NCBI GenBank assembly: GCA_030640255.1
Contig: DAOWJS010000012.1
Location: 1-23,244, forward strand
DNA: 23,244 bases
DNA from: Dehalococcoidales bacterium
GTDB lineage: Bacteria > Chloroflexota > Dehalococcoidia > Dehalococcoidales > GCA-2688105
Reading direction: 5' to 3'
Of the stretch, positions 22,442-23,244 are shown piece by piece. A program made the translations under genes and the position numbers. The notes under the pieces were generated by a model. The model made no database searches and was not told the origin of the DNA. It worked only from the letters and a program-made list of their open reading frames with translations. The stretch's first letter is position 1. Each line of letters opens with the position of its first letter.

Positions 22442-22873
22442 TTAAGTAACCTCAGCCGAGCTTTTGGCTTGTTTGCTGCCATACTTACTACGACCTTGAC
22501 GCCGGTTAGCTACCCCGCTAGCATCCAGTGCTCCTCGGATAATATGATAGCGAACACCGGGTAAATCCTTTACCCGTCCTCCACGAAGTAGGACAACAGA
22601 GTGTTCCTGCAACTCGTGCCCCTCACCAGGGATATAAGCGGTTACCTCTATCCCATTGGTCAGCCGCACCCTGGCTATCTTGCGCAGCGCCGAATTAGGC
22701 TTCTTTGGGGTGGTAGTCTTAACCTGAATACAAACCCCTCGCTTTTGCGGAGAGCCCTTGCCTGGTATCATCTTATTCTTCAAGGCATTATAGGTAAGCT
22801 GCAATGCCGGTGTTTTGGTCTTCTTGGTCACCGTCTTACGTCCCTTGCGGACAAGCTGATTAATAGTAGGCAA
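22442..22873 (-). CDS. rpsL: 30S ribosomal protein S12
   Basis: S12 monitors codon-anticodon pairing. From TTG 22873 it is 143 residues: PTINQLVRKGRK, then an insertion before SPQKRGVC like that of Gram-positive S12, then TTPKKPNSALRK and RGGRVKDLPGVRYH. The lysines linked to streptomycin resistance (in PKKPNS and VKDLP) are wild type, and the Asp that is methylthiolated elsewhere is present. TTG is chosen because AGGAGGGAG lies 4 nt before it and the family starts here; a TTG at 22915 has no such support. First gene of the cluster. Confidence 0.97.
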   Translation of the reverse strand: MPTINQLVRKGRKTVTKKTKTPALQLTYNALKNKMIPGKGSPQKRGVCIQVKTTTPKKPNSALRKIARVRLTNGIEVTAYIPGEGHELQEHSVVLLRGGRVKDLPGVRYHIIRGALDASGVANRRQGRSKYGSKQAKSSAEVT

Positions 22874-22899
22874 TCGTCTCCCTCCTATTCCACACAATT

Positions 22900-22929
22900 C
22901 TAATGGATGAGCCAAGGCTCATCCATTAG
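22900..22929 (-). promoter_or_regulatory. Perfect palindrome in the rpsL leader
   Basis: CTAATGGATGAGCC and its exact complement are separated by two bases, giving a hairpin of about 13 bp with a 4-nt loop. It ends 13 nt before the rpsL Shine-Dalgarno (22886-22878). No T-run follows on either strand, so it is unlikely to be an intrinsic terminator. It could be a leader RNA structure or a protein-binding site. Confidence 0.6.
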
Positions 22930-22930
22930 T

Positions 22931-22980
22931 AGCTGTAATAATAGATTGAACACCGAGTTTCAATCTATCAACTTGCAGCT
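22931..22980 (-). promoter_or_regulatory. Two-tier stem-loop in the rpsL leader
   Basis: The inner stem is a perfect 10 bp (ATAGATTGAA with TTCAATCTAT, 8-nt loop at 22951-22958). The outer stem is AGCTGTAA with TTGCAGCT, pairing at seven of eight positions plus one wobble. Together with the palindrome just downstream it makes most of the predicted leader structured, a possible ribosomal-protein autoregulation site. The ligand is not known. Confidence 0.55.
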
Positions 22981-23003
22981 GAACCTTCAGACACTGAAAA
23001 TCA

Positions 23004-23033
23004 AGTTTACCATAGTTAAATGGCGACTGTCAA
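23004..23033 (-). promoter_or_regulatory. Sigma70-type promoter for the rpsL cluster
   Basis: On the minus strand TTGACA (23033-23028) is followed after 18 bp by TAAACT (23009-23004) with a TGG extended -10 just before it. Predicted transcription starts near 22997, giving a leader of about 124 nt to the rpsL TTG. It is the only strong minus-strand match in the region and suits a housekeeping operon. Confidence 0.65.
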
Positions 23034-23075
23034 CAAGTTTTGTGGGGTTAATCCAAAAAATTTATCCAAAAGCTA

Positions 23076-23104
23076 TTGACAAATATTACAAATAGTAGTA
23101 TCAT
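23076..23104 (+). promoter_or_regulatory. Strong sigma70-type promoter for the divergent gene
   Basis: TTGACA (23076-23081), a 17-bp AT-rich spacer, then TATCAT (23099-23104): a perfect -35 and a five-of-six -10 at optimal spacing. It points toward the gene starting at 23238 and predicts a leader of about 127 nt. Confidence 0.65.
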
Positions 23105-23237
23105 ATAAGTTTGTGATTATTCCCCTTAACTTTCACCTTATTATTTCTCTTCATTATTAATTAGCCACGGGTCTTGTTTTGAACTATTGCCACGATAGTG
23201 AGTAAATTCTGCATTCTGTATAGGTAGAGGTGTTTTT

Positions 23238-23244
23238 ATGGCAA
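23238..23244 (+). CDS. Start of an unidentified gene (3' truncated by window)
   Basis: ATG GCA A is all that is visible. AGAGG lies about 8 nt upstream and a strong promoter lies about 130 bp upstream, which together suggest a real, well-expressed gene. Its identity cannot be told. Confidence 0.45.

Larger units (their letters stand above)
22874..23237. other. Divergent intergenic region, no gene seen
   Basis: This 364-bp AT-rich stretch holds two face-away promoters with -35 boxes about 42 bp apart, the rpsL leader structures on the left, and an unstructured-looking leader of about 127 nt on the right. A short inverted pair ACTAT/ATAGT lies at 23183-23199. No tRNA, no ORF with a ribosome site, and no repeat shared with the other spacers was found. 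Confidence 0.7.

Noticed and set aside
22900..22929. Intrinsic terminator upstream of rpsL
   Set aside because: The stem is strong but no T-run follows on either strand, and it lies between a promoter and its gene.
1..23244. A complete undescribed defence or mobile system
   Set aside because: Apart from one EVE-like gene, every full-length gene is a recognised housekeeping gene; no transposase, nuclease, methylase or toxin-antitoxin pair is visible.

Overview
The window is a bacterial chromosomal segment dominated by one very long minus-strand ribosomal-protein cluster (about 22.9 kb down to 2.4 kb). In transcription order this is rpsL-rpsG-fusA (str), rpsJ-rplC-rplD-rplW-rplB-rpsS-rplV-rpsC-rplP-rpmC-rpsQ (S10), rplN-rplX-rplE-rpsN-rpsH-rplF-rplR-rpsE-rpmD-rplO-secY-adk-map-infA-rpmJ (spc), rpsM-rpsK-rpsD-rpoA-rplQ (alpha), then truA-rplM-rpsI. 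A few plus-strand genes sit at the left edge. Fusion of str, S10, spc and alpha into one run, the rplQ-truA-rplM-rpsI tail, no tuf between fusA and rpsJ, a zinc-type short S14, and a neighbouring phosphohexomutase plus phosphoglucose/phosphomannose isomerase pair all suggest Chloroflexota, most likely class Dehalococcoidia. That placement is inference from gene order and protein style, not a search result.

Left edge (1-2393, plus strand): the C-terminal part of an alpha-D-phosphohexomutase; a spacer with a palindrome and eight tandem heptanucleotides; a SIS-fold phosphoglucose/phosphomannose isomerase whose conserved N-terminus begins upstream of its first ATG, apparently at a non-AUG codon; and a small probable EVE/PUA-like protein that converges on rpsI.

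Ribosomal block (2415-22873, minus strand): 28 ribosomal proteins plus EF-G, IF-1, SecY, adenylate kinase, methionine aminopeptidase, RNA polymerase alpha and TruA. Genes are mostly separated by under 40 bp and many overlap. About ten use GTG or TTG starts with good Shine-Dalgarno sequences. The block makes ribosome components, factors for initiation and elongation, the secretion channel, the N-terminal methionine-removal enzyme and the polymerase alpha subunit as one growth-linked unit.

Right edge (22874-23244): a 364-bp AT-rich divergent control region with a sigma70-type promoter and structured leader for rpsL on the minus strand, a second strong promoter on the plus strand, and the first codons of an unidentified plus-strand gene at 23238.

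Most unusual signals: (i) ribosomal protein S3 carries a roughly 137-residue tail made of a hexapeptide array and four 22-residue repeats, and the repeat DNA duplicates the Shine-Dalgarno/start region of the downstream rplP gene; (ii) a family of three palindromic intergenic elements, each placed at or just after a stop codon, one of them inside the S10 cluster between rplW and rplB; (iii) the heptanucleotide array; (iv) the rpsL leader. No RNA genes, CRISPR array, transposase or complete new defence system is visible.
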